49,674 bases of DNA. It comes from Bacteroidales bacterium (lineage in GTDB: Bacteria > Bacteroidota > Bacteroidia > Bacteroidales > F082). Below, in pieces: positions 25,597 to 33,294 of this stretch. The position numbers were made by a program, and so were the translations under genes. Location: positions 1 through 49,674 of the forward strand of contig JANJXG010000018.1 in the NCBI GenBank assembly GCA_024709145.1. The letters are read 5' to 3'. Positions within the stretch are counted from its first letter, which is position 1; every line of letters begins with the position of its first letter. The notes beneath the pieces are model-generated. The model had not been told where the DNA came from and did not search any database. It saw nothing but the letters and a program-made list of their open reading frames with translations.

Positions 25597-26901
25597 TTAT
25601 AAAAATAACAGCTGTGTCAGGATATAGATTGGCAACAGAATAATAAGCGAAAACTTGAAGATGTAGCCAAAGAAGCTGGGCATAGTGATCTTGTTTTCTT
25701 CGGCAATGGCTTTAACCATGAAGTTTGGCCCGTTGCCAATATAAGTCATCGCACCAAAAAATACAGCTCCAAGTGAAATTGCGGTGAGAAATTCCTCCGA
25801 AATGCCGGCTACCAAACCCGGTGCTGTTGGGTCGGCCACCATACCACTGGCGAGTTTGTGAAAAGCCAGGGCTGTAGGGGCGTTATCGAGAAATGAACTT
25901 AAGCTGCCTGTGGCATAGTAAAACATCGCAACTGAGTCAATTCCAAGGGTTGAAGCATTGTCGCGTAACCAAAGCAAAGCGGGCACCATCGTGATAAAAA
26001 TACCCAGAAACAGAAAAGCCACCTCGATGATGGGTGTCCATGTGAATTTATTTTCTTTACGCAAAAGCTGAGGTGTAAAGTAAAGCGATAAACCTGCAAA
26101 AGAAAGCATGACGGCTTCCCGGATAAATCCAAAATAGTGGTTGTCATGAATGATGTGCAGGTAGTTTTCGTTGAGGAAGGCTACAGATAATACAATCCCG
26201 ATCAGGAAAATAAAATTATAGGTGCCCGAAAGACTCAGCTTTTCTACCTGTGTATTGTCTTTTACAAGGGATTCACCCGACTCTTTTTTGTAATAATAAT
26301 TGTCGAAAATAAAATAAACCAGGAGCAACATGCCGTTTACAAAGGCCCATTCCTTTGTAAGATGAAAAAACCATTCGAACGGCGCTCCCCTGAGGTACAG
26401 CAAGAAAAGTGGCGGATCGCCCAGCGGGGTCAGCATCCCTCCTGCGTTGGCCACAATGGCAATGAAGAATAAAATGGTATGAACTTTGAATTTGCGCTCA
26501 GCATTGGTTTTAATTACCGGCCTGATCAGCAACATGGCTGCTCCGGTAGTTCCCATAAAAGAGGCGAGTATTGCTCCAATCCCCAAAAACAAGGTGTTGA
26601 TAGCTGGCTTGGCCTCGATATCACCCTTCAGCTGAATACCACCTGTAATGATGAAAAGCGATCCCAAAAGAACAATGAACGGGATATAATCAAAAATCAT
26701 CTGATGCATCAGGTCATGCGACAAACCGTTGTATATTAAATAAATAGCAGTGGGAGTGCCCAGTAAAAGGGATACAATCAGTTTGTTTTTATTTTCCTCC
26801 CACCAATGATGAAAAAAGAGGGGCCCGATGGCAATAAACAACAACATGATTGCGAAAGGCACTGAGGCCCACAAAGGAATAAGTGCATGTGTGTGTTCCA
26901 T
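25597..26901 (-). CDS. nhaD: Na+/H+ antiporter, NhaD type
   Basis: A 434-residue inner-membrane protein of the ion transporter superfamily with about twelve membrane helices. It shows the NhaD/ArsB-like patterns: TGGIQLKGD near residue 88, MGTTGAAMLLIRPVI, NAGGMLTPLGDPPLFLLYLRG, FLDNAPTALAFHKLA and the closing YIGNGPNFMVKAIAEE. Predicted to expel Na+ in exchange for protons. The symporters at 13.7-16.8 kb use Na+, so this exporter would complement them. -7 box on the minus strand at 26930-26937. Confidence 0.88.
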   Translation of the reverse strand: MEHTHALIPLWASVPFAIMLLFIAIGPLFFHHWWEENKNKLIVSLLLGTPTAIYLIYNGLSHDLMHQMIFDYIPFIVLLGSLFIITGGIQLKGDIEAKPAINTLFLGIGAILASFMGTTGAAMLLIRPVIKTNAERKFKVHTILFFIAIVANAGGMLTPLGDPPLFLLYLRGAPFEWFFHLTKEWAFVNGMLLLVYFIFDNYYYKKESGESLVKDNTQVEKLSLSGTYNFIFLIGIVLSVAFLNENYLHIIHDNHYFGFIREAVMLSFAGLSLYFTPQLLRKENKFTWTPIIEVAFLFLGIFITMVPALLWLRDNASTLGIDSVAMFYYATGSLSSFLDNAPTALAFHKLASGMVADPTAPGLVAGISEEFLTAISLGAVFFGAMTYIGNGPNFMVKAIAEENKITMPSFFGYIFKFSLIILLPIYILTQLLFL

Positions 26902-26929
26902 GTTTGATATACATTTTTAATTGTGATCA

Positions 26930-26937
26930 CAAAAGTA
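26930..26937 (-). promoter_or_regulatory. -7 promoter box for nhaD
   Basis: Minus strand reads TACTTTTG, an exact TAnnTTTG match, 28 bases before the ATG at 26901. Confidence 0.5.
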
Positions 26938-27036
26938 GCATTGAATTCATTTTGGTTGAAAACAGGCCTCAATTTAGATAGATTCTTAATTGAAAGCAGC
27001 CCGACCCACCCTGAAAGTGCAAGGATACGACTGCAA

Positions 27037-27056
27037 GCAAAATTCCTTAATTTTGC
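27037..27056. promoter_or_regulatory. Perfect dyad over the hisS -7 box
   Basis: GCAAAATT (27037-27044), four-base loop, AATTTTGC (27049-27056). The right arm and loop contain the exact -7 box TAATTTTG at 27048-27055. An operator for repression of hisS is the simplest reading. A second, wider pair of arms, TTGAAAGC (26990-26997) and GCTTTCAA (27058-27065), frames it. No T-box specifier loop was found. Confidence 0.4.
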
Positions 27057-27076
27057 AGCTTTCAACGAAAGCAAAT

Positions 27077-28450
27077 ATGGCACAAAAACCCTCGATTCCC
27101 AAAGGGACACGTGATTTCGGCCCGGAGGTGATGGTGAAAAGGAATTATATTTTCGATACTATCCGGAGTGTATTTCAACGTTATGGCTATCAGCCAATTG
27201 AAACTCCGGCTATGGAACAGCTGTCCACATTGCTTGGTAAATATGGAGAGGAAGGTGATAAGCTCCTTTTCAGAATTCTCAACTCAGGCGACTTTCTGAG
27301 CGGGTTCGACTCCACGAATATGCAGGCCGATACTTCAACTTTGTTGCCGCTGATCACTGAAAAAGGCTTGCGGTATGACCTCACTGTGCCATTTGCGCGT
27401 TTTGTGGTTCAATACCGGAACGACATTGTTTTTCCTTTTAAACGGTACCAGATTCAGCCGGTGTGGCGCGCGGACAGGCCTCAAAAAGGTCGTTACCGCG
27501 AGTTTTATCAGTGCGATGCTGATGTGGTTGGCAGCGATGCCTTGCTCAACGAAGCCGAACTTGTTCAAATGGTCAATGATGTTTTTGGGAAATTAGGCAT
27601 TGAAGTAGTTGTGAAAATCAACAACCGCAAATTACTTGCCGGGATAGCCGATTACATCGGAAGTCCGGAAAGCATCACCGATATCACTGTTGCTATCGAC
27701 AAGCTTGACAAAATAGGGAAGGATCAGGTTAACCAGGAATTGCGCGACAAAGGAATAGCTGAAGATGCAATCCAAAAGTTGCAAACGGTGTTGTTTATGC
27801 AGGGCAATGATCGGGAGAAAATCCATCAGTTATCCAGTCTTTTTAAGTTAAATACCACAGGACTAAAAGGTATTGAAGAAATTACCACCCTGTTCGACTA
27901 CCTTGATCAGCTTGCACTTGAGGTTCGCTATGAACTTGACCTTACACTTGCCCGGGGATTAAATTACTACACCGGTGCAATTTTTGAAGTGAAGGCTGCC
28001 AACGTTCAGATGGGAAGTATTTGTGGCGGTGGTCGTTATGACGACCTTACAGGAATTTTTGGAATGCCCGGTGTCAGCGGTGTCGGAATTAGTTTTGGTG
28101 CCGACCGCATTTTTGATGTTCTTACCGAACTGAATCTTTTTCCTGAAAATTCAAATCTTTCAACTGAGGTGCTTTTCGCAAATTTTGGTAAAAATGAGGA
28201 AAAATATTGTCTACCGCTTTTATCCGCCTTGCGAAAGGCAGGCTTTAATGCCGAAATTTTCCCCGAGCCGGAGAAAATGAAAAAACAAATGAAATATGCT
28301 GATCAAAAGAAAATCCCATTTGTGGTTCTTATCGGTGAGTCCGAAATGAATGAAGGTAAAATCAACCTGAAAAACATGATCACCGGTGATCAGTCAATGG
28401 TTGAATTTGAAAAGCTTTTTGACATACTTCAGGAAAAAAGAGCCCGGTAA
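27077..28450 (+). CDS. hisS: Histidyl-tRNA synthetase
   Basis: A 457-residue class II aminoacyl-tRNA synthetase that charges tRNA-His. The N-terminus [16 protein letters not shown] is standard for HisRS; motif 2 region [19 protein letters not shown], the histidine-specific [14 protein letters not shown], and motif 3 [15 protein letters not shown] are present, followed by the anticodon-binding domain. Start at the ATG at 27077; a longer in-frame start at 26990 would be upstream of the -7 box at 27048-27055. Single gene. Confidence 0.95.
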   Translation: MAQKPSIPKGTRDFGPEVMVKRNYIFDTIRSVFQRYGYQPIETPAMEQLSTLLGKYGEEGDKLLFRILNSGDFLSGFDSTNMQADTSTLLPLITEKGLRYDLTVPFARFVVQYRNDIVFPFKRYQIQPVWRADRPQKGRYREFYQCDADVVGSDALLNEAELVQMVNDVFGKLGIEVVVKINNRKLLAGIADYIGSPESITDITVAIDKLDKIGKDQVNQELRDKGIAEDAIQKLQTVLFMQGNDREKIHQLSSLFKLNTTGLKGIEEITTLFDYLDQLALEVRYELDLTLARGLNYYTGAIFEVKAANVQMGSICGGGRYDDLTGIFGMPGVSGVGISFGADRIFDVLTELNLFPENSNLSTEVLFANFGKNEEKYCLPLLSALRKAGFNAEIFPEPEKMKKQMKYADQKKIPFVVLIGESEMNEGKINLKNMITGDQSMVEFEKLFDILQEKRAR

Positions 28451-28573
28451 ACCATGCATTGGATTATATATTTTCTGATCAAAGTTAACAGAACTTCCTT
28501 ATTTATTTAACTGATCCGGCTTTGGCTGACATCAGTTTAATAAACAGGTATCTAAGTTAACTTATTTGAAATC

Positions 28574-30091
28574 ATGAAAATACATTTTATTAGCGAAGAA
28601 AAACTCACTTTCAAACGTGTTTTTGAAATCACGCGTGAAGGGTTTCAGCTTCAGCTTTCGGAGGAGGCTGCAGCGAAAATCATCAAGTGCCGTCAATATC
28701 TCGATCATAAAATTGCTAACCAAAAAGAACCGGTCTATGGCATCACAACAGGTTTTGGTTCGTTATGCAATACACAGATTTCGGAAGAGGATCTTGGTAA
28801 ATTGCAGCGAAATCTGGTCATGTCGCATGCCTGTGGAACAGGTGATGAGGTGCCGTCTGAAATTGTGAAGCTGATGCTTCTGCTCAAAGTGCAAAGTCTT
28901 TCGTATGGTCATTCAGGTGTTCAGCTGCTTACAGTTCAGCGTTTGATTGACTTCTTTAATAATGATATTCTACCAGTCATCTACGAAATGGGCTCCCTTG
29001 GAGCAAGCGGCGACCTGTCGCCCCTTGCGCACTTGAGCCTGCCATTGCTTGGGCTTGGAGAAGTAAGGTATCAAGGCTCAATCGTACCAGCATCAGAGGT
29101 TTTGCAACAATTTGGATGGCAGCCTATTGAACTTCAATCAAAAGAAGGACTTGCCTTACTGAACGGAACCCAGTTTATGAGTGCCTATGGGGTGTATAGC
29201 CTGCTTAAGGTGTTCAGGTTGTCGATGCTTGCCGACATCATTTCAGCCATTTCGCTTGAAGCCTTTGATGGCCGTCTGGAGCCTTTTTATGATGCAGTGC
29301 ACCAAATAAGGCATCACAAAGGTCAGATTGATACCGCTTCCCGTATTCGTAAACTACTCGAAGGTAGTGAGTTAATTAACAGACAAAAAGTTCATGTTCA
29401 AGATCCTTACAGCTTTAGGTGTATCCCACAGGTTCATGGGGCCTCAAAGGATTCGGTGAATTATGTGGCTTATGTTTTTAGTAATGAAATCAATGCCGTA
29501 ACGGATAACCCAACTATTTTCCCGGATGAGGATTTGATTATTTCTGCAGGAAATTTTCATGGTCAGCCACTTGCGCTGGCATTGGATAACCTGGCCATTG
29601 CCTGTGCGGAATGGGGTAATATTTCTGAAAGAAGAACGTATCAGCTTCTTCATGGTAAACGGGGATTACCGGCTTTTCTTGTGGCGGACCCAGGCCTGAA
29701 TTCGGGATTTATGATTCCTCAATACACTTCAGCCAGTCTTGTCAGCCAAAACAAGCAGTTGTGTACTCCTGCTTCCGTGGATTCAATTGAATCGTCGCAA
29801 GGTCAGGAAGATCACGTGAGTATGGGTGCCAATGCGGCAACAAAAGCTTTGCGTGTTGTGAATAATCTCGAACGCATCCTGGCAATTGAGCTCTTCAATG
29901 CCGCTCAGGCGCTTGAGTTTCGCCGACCTTTGAAATCCAGTGTTTTTATAGAGGATTTTGTGAAGGCTTACCGCGAAAATGTCGCTTTTGTCAGTCAGGA
30001 CAAACTCATGTATCCCGAAATTGCCAAATCTGTCCTGTTTCTCAGGCAGGTGCCACTTCGGATTCCTGACGCACTGATCAAAGGTATTTAA
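28574..30091 (+). CDS. hutH: Histidine ammonia-lyase-like protein (MIO family)
   Basis: A 505-residue member of the histidase/phenylalanine/tyrosine ammonia-lyase family, which remove the amino group non-oxidatively with a 4-methylidene-imidazole-5-one cofactor formed from Ala144-Ser145-Gly146 (GASGDLSPLAH). Active-site parts: Tyr in YGITTGFG, Ser84-His85 at the substrate-selectivity position as in true histidases, VQDPYSFRCIPQVHG, and QEDHVSMGANAA. These fit histidine as substrate, giving urocanate. No hutU, hutI or formiminoglutamase lies within the window, so any histidine breakdown would rely on genes elsewhere. A thioredoxin gene converges 10 bases from its end. Confidence 0.85.
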   Translation: MKIHFISEEKLTFKRVFEITREGFQLQLSEEAAAKIIKCRQYLDHKIANQKEPVYGITTGFGSLCNTQISEEDLGKLQRNLVMSHACGTGDEVPSEIVKLMLLLKVQSLSYGHSGVQLLTVQRLIDFFNNDILPVIYEMGSLGASGDLSPLAHLSLPLLGLGEVRYQGSIVPASEVLQQFGWQPIELQSKEGLALLNGTQFMSAYGVYSLLKVFRLSMLADIISAISLEAFDGRLEPFYDAVHQIRHHKGQIDTASRIRKLLEGSELINRQKVHVQDPYSFRCIPQVHGASKDSVNYVAYVFSNEINAVTDNPTIFPDEDLIISAGNFHGQPLALALDNLAIACAEWGNISERRTYQLLHGKRGLPAFLVADPGLNSGFMIPQYTSASLVSQNKQLCTPASVDSIESSQGQEDHVSMGANAATKALRVVNNLERILAIELFNAAQALEFRRPLKSSVFIEDFVKAYRENVAFVSQDKLMYPEIAKSVLFLRQVPLRIPDALIKGI

Positions 30092-30101
30092 GTTTCAGCT
30101 A

Positions 30102-30431
30102 TCACGACTCAAACACCAGATTGTAAGGCCGGTCAAGAGCTTCGGCAATCTGACTCACGGCAACATATTTGCTCCAGCGCTGAAATTCGCGTCCTTCAAA
30201 AAAGACAAGCAGGGTTGGATTGGCAAAAATGCCGAAATGGGAGGTGATTTCAGGATGTGATGCTGAATCAATGAACAGTAATTTCATCTCGGGAAATTCT
30301 TCCCCGATGAGATCCTGAATTTTTGGTCTAAGGCTGACACAAGGCGCACAATGATCGCTGTAAAAATAAAGCAATATAGCTGTGTTTTGCCTGATAGCTT
30401 CTTCGGTGCTTTGAAGTGTAATGGGTTTCAT
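30102..30431 (-). CDS. Thioredoxin-family protein with CAPC active site
   Basis: A 109-residue thioredoxin-fold protein: strand ILLYFYSDHC, active site C28-A-P-C31 in place of the usual CGPC, and the cis-proline loop ANPTLLVFFEG. Short, cytoplasmic, no signal. The change of Gly to Ala in the active site is expected to shift the redox potential but the family tolerates it. It lies convergent between the two ammonia-lyase genes; the coupling to them may be accidental. The -7 box is on the minus strand at 30443-30450 (TATCTTTG). Confidence 0.85.
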   Translation of the reverse strand: MKPITLQSTEEAIRQNTAILLYFYSDHCAPCVSLRPKIQDLIGEEFPEMKLLFIDSASHPEITSHFGIFANPTLLVFFEGREFQRWSKYVAVSQIAEALDRPYNLVFES

Positions 30432-30442
30432 TTTTTTATTTG

Positions 30443-30450
30443 CAAAGATA
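30443..30450 (-). promoter_or_regulatory. -7 promoter box for the thioredoxin gene
   Basis: Minus strand TATCTTTG, exact consensus, 11 bases before the ATG at 30431. Confidence 0.5.
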
Positions 30451-30640
30451 ATTGCTTTGGCTTAAATGATTTCTTTCTGAATTAAGTTAATGGAAAACAA
30501 TATATTATGAATATTTTCCATGTGAATAGTTGTCTTTTCTTCACAATAGTTGCTGATCTTATGATCGTAATTTTCATAAATTAGCCAATTATTTTCGCGA
30601 AGAAAAAGGAATCAATAAACCAGATTTACATCAGAACGCC

Positions 30641-32164
30641 ATGACTCTTATCATCAACGGTTCAGGATTGACCATTTCGGATGTTGTGTCGGTTGCCCGG
30701 CATGGAAGAAAAGTTGTGCTAAACGCAGAAGCTCTCGAACGAATCAAAAGGTGCCGGCAGATGCTGGAGAATAAAATCGTTGCAGGGGAAATTATGTATG
30801 GGGTGAATACCGGCATCGGTGAGTTTTCTGAAGTTGTCCTGAACGATGATCAGGTGAAAGATTTTCAGAAGTACCTGATCTACAATCATGCTGCGGGTAT
30901 TGGCGATGCAATGCCAGCCGAACATGTTAGGGGCGCGATGCTCGGAAGGGTCAATGTCCACGCGCACGGCAATTCGGGAGTACGACCCGAAATCACCCTT
31001 ACACTGGTTGAAATGCTTAACAAAGGAGTGACGCCTTATGTTTGTCAGAAGGGCAGCGTGGGCGCTTCAGGCGATTTGGCGCCAATGTCGCAGATCGCGC
31101 TCCTGATGATGGGTGAAGGAAAGGCTTTTTACAAAGGTGAACTCATGGATGGCATGGAGGCCATGCAGGCCGCAGGAATACCGGTGCCTGGCCTGCAAGC
31201 CCGCGACGGACTTGCTACCATCAACGGTTCGAATGTGCTCACGGCGATGAGTGCAATCTTCCTTTATGATGCCGACAGGTTTCTGAAACAGGCAGAAATT
31301 GCAGCTGCCATGTCGCTCGAAGCCCTAAAAGCCAATATGAAACCTTATAACAAAAAGATTCACGAAGTCAGGGGCTTTAAGGGCGCCATCCGCAGTGCGA
31401 TGGCAATCAACAAGCTTGTAGCCGAAGGCGATTTAGCTGAAGGCAGGGTAAAATCAAAAGTTCAGGATGCCTACAGTATGCGCTCCACACCTCAGGTGAT
31501 CGGTGCAGCCCACGATGCGCTTGCCTGGGCAAAGAGCCAGGTTGAAATCGAACTCAATGGCGTTGGTGACAATCCGATTTTTTTCCCGGATGAGAACCTG
31601 CAACTTTCTGGTGCAAATTTTCAGGGTACTCCCGTTTCCCTTCCCATGGATATGGCCGGTGCTGCAGTAACAATGGTGTGTGTGCTCTCTGAAAGGCGTA
31701 TGAACAGGTTGAATAATCCCGCCCTGAGCGTAGGGCTGCCAGCATTTTTAACCAAAGGGGCGGGCATGTTTTCAGGTATGATGCTCTCACAATATACAGC
31801 TGATATGCAAATAGTTGAGCAAAGAATCCTTTCGGCGCCTGCCAGCATACAGTCCATTCCGGCTGCTGCCGATCAGGAAGATTTTGTTTCGATGGGAATG
31901 AATACTGCCTTAAAAAACAACCAAATCCTCGATAATGCTTATGGTATATTGGGTATTGAGTTGATGGCTGCTGCCCAGGCACTGGATTTCAGAGATTTTA
32001 AGTTTGGAAAGGGCACTACAAAAGCTCATGAAATCATTCGAAAACACGTAGCTTTTCTCGATATTGACAGGCCTTTATACCATGATCACAATACCATGAA
32101 AGAATTGGTGAAAAGTTGCGAACTCCTAGAGGCTGTTGAACTTGAAATTGGTACCCTTGATTAA
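30641..32164 (+). CDS. Second MIO ammonia-lyase family protein, substrate uncertain
   Basis: A 507-residue histidase/aromatic amino acid lyase homologue. The cofactor tripeptide is Ala142-Ser143-Gly144 (SVGASGDLAPMSQ), the catalytic Tyr is in YGVNTGIG, and VQDAYSMRSTPQV and ADQEDFVSMG supply the rest of the active site. The selectivity pair, which is Ser-His in histidases and His-Leu in the Rhodobacter tyrosine lyase, is Asn82-His83 here. The His points towards histidine or another polar substrate; aromatic lyase or aminomutase activity is not ruled out. It is only distantly similar to the copy at 28.6 kb. Two small membrane proteins follow with gaps of 15 and 3 bases, so it heads an operon. 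Confidence 0.85.
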   Translation: MTLIINGSGLTISDVVSVARHGRKVVLNAEALERIKRCRQMLENKIVAGEIMYGVNTGIGEFSEVVLNDDQVKDFQKYLIYNHAAGIGDAMPAEHVRGAMLGRVNVHAHGNSGVRPEITLTLVEMLNKGVTPYVCQKGSVGASGDLAPMSQIALLMMGEGKAFYKGELMDGMEAMQAAGIPVPGLQARDGLATINGSNVLTAMSAIFLYDADRFLKQAEIAAAMSLEALKANMKPYNKKIHEVRGFKGAIRSAMAINKLVAEGDLAEGRVKSKVQDAYSMRSTPQVIGAAHDALAWAKSQVEIELNGVGDNPIFFPDENLQLSGANFQGTPVSLPMDMAGAAVTMVCVLSERRMNRLNNPALSVGLPAFLTKGAGMFSGMMLSQYTADMQIVEQRILSAPASIQSIPAAADQEDFVSMGMNTALKNNQILDNAYGILGIELMAAAQALDFRDFKFGKGTTKAHEIIRKHVAFLDIDRPLYHDHNTMKELVKSCELLEAVELEIGTLD

Positions 32165-32179
32165 AACATCATTCAAATT

Positions 32180-32635
32180 ATGACAGATCAACAGAATAAA
32201 CTATCGCAGAATGAACCGGCTCAAAGCAACATTCGTCCGGCCCTGTTAACCTTTTTATGCATTCTCAGTTTTATTGGCAGCGGCTTATCTTCGGTCAGCA
32301 ATATTTTCGTTTTTTTTAACCATGAATTGCTCACAGGGATGCTTGATTCCGGTGTATTCGAGGAGTTTGGCTTTGATATGAAAATCCTGACCGACACTAA
32401 TAAGCAGTATTTTTTAATTACCGGCTTGCTTCACATCATCTCATTCGTGGGTGTGAGGCATATGTGGAATCTTCGCAAAGCCGGGTTTCATCTTTATGCC
32501 ATCTCCCAATTACTGATGTTGATTGTTTCTACAGTGTTTATTTACAGGCCGGCCAATGTTTTTCCTTTCTTTGATCTTGTTCTGGCAGCCATTTTCATTT
32601 TGATGTATTTGAGATTTAGGGATATAATGGATTAA
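32180..32635 (+). CDS. Small membrane protein, probably four helices, unknown function
   Basis: A 151-residue protein: a polar, Gln/Asn-rich N-terminus of about 22 residues, then four hydrophobic segments (LLTFLCILSFIGSGLSS, ITGLLHIISFVGV, LYAISQLLMLIVSTVFIY and the segment from FFDLVLAAIFILMYL), with a soluble loop of about 40 residues after the first. No known domain or catalytic motif is visible. It begins 15 bases after the ammonia-lyase stop, so the two are probably cotranscribed. Confidence 0.65.
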   Translation: MTDQQNKLSQNEPAQSNIRPALLTFLCILSFIGSGLSSVSNIFVFFNHELLTGMLDSGVFEEFGFDMKILTDTNKQYFLITGLLHIISFVGVRHMWNLRKAGFHLYAISQLLMLIVSTVFIYRPANVFPFFDLVLAAIFILMYLRFRDIMD

Positions 32636-32638
32636 TGA

Positions 32639-33130
32639 ATGAAAAAAAAGATAAACGCCGGTTTTTTATCACATTTTCTTGTCAACAGAATCATTCTTCT
32701 GTTTGCAGTTATTTATTATACATTAACCGGGGTATTGAATTCCTTTTCACTATTCAATAATAATTTCATTTATGAATTCATTTTAACCTATCCCGACTCC
32801 AATTCCTATACCCAACAGGGCATAATTCAATATTTTAGTATTGAAGTGATGCTATGCGTTATTATGATTATTTCATTGCTTTGGATGTGGTTGCGCCCAA
32901 AATGGCTGCTGTTTTTATCAATTTCATTTGTCACAATCATGCGAAGTGTGCTTCAGGTCTATGTTTTTGGCTGGGAGATTTATCCCCGGATTATCTTTGA
33001 ATGGGTGATACTTGTTTTCATTGGATTGAGTTTTTCTGCACTTGTATTAAGTAATTTAATACGGATAAAAATAGCCGCCCGAAGGCTAAATAACAGTTTG
33101 GAATCTGATGATAAAACGCTGATTGATTGA
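32639..33130 (+). CDS. Small membrane protein, unknown function
   Basis: A 163-residue protein with four predicted membrane segments (from INAGFLSHFLVNRIILLF, IEVMLCVIMIISLLWMWL, WLLFLSISFVTIMRSVLQV and IIFEWVILVFIGLSFSAL) and a basic C-terminal tail. The first loop, with SYTQQGIIQYF, lies on the other side of the membrane from the tail. Starts 3 bases after the previous gene. I do not recognise the family. Translation probably coupled to the neighbour, so the ammonia-lyase and the two membrane proteins may act together. Confidence 0.65.
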   Translation: MKKKINAGFLSHFLVNRIILLFAVIYYTLTGVLNSFSLFNNNFIYEFILTYPDSNSYTQQGIIQYFSIEVMLCVIMIISLLWMWLRPKWLLFLSISFVTIMRSVLQVYVFGWEIYPRIIFEWVILVFIGLSFSALVLSNLIRIKIAARRLNNSLESDDKTLID

Positions 33131-33187
33131 TCTGGACAAAGCTTATGTTAAGTTAGCATTACTTTTTTTTTATGGAATCATTGACTG

Positions 33188-33201
33188 AACAATAGATTGT
33201 T
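33188..33201. promoter_or_regulatory. Short perfect dyad upstream of SusC A
   Basis: AACAAT (33188-33193), two-base spacer, ATTGTT (33196-33201). It lies about 95 bases ahead of the first SusC start in the region where its promoter is expected; no exact -7 box is seen there, which suggests control by a different sigma factor or a regulator. Confidence 0.3.
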
Positions 33202-33257
33202 ATATATTAGCCACGAAATTGGCAAATATTTAAGTCAGTTTCAGATGCACAAATCTC

Positions 33258-33294
33258 AAATGTTTAATCAATTCACTAACCTAAATTCTTCATT
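33258..33294 (+). promoter_or_regulatory. Conserved leader before SusC A
   Basis: The 37 bases before the ATG share AAATGTTTAAT, TCACTAACC and AAATTCTT with the leader of SusC B (40882-40921), in the same order and similar spacing. Conserved untranslated sequence between paralogues suggests a shared translation or regulatory signal. Confidence 0.45.

Noticed and set aside
26941-27076. T-box riboswitch in front of hisS
   Set aside because: There is no specifier loop or T-box consensus; only dyads at the promoter.
31554-31982. 142-codon minus-strand ORF in the second ammonia-lyase
   Set aside because: Shadow of a conserved gene in another frame; no family features.
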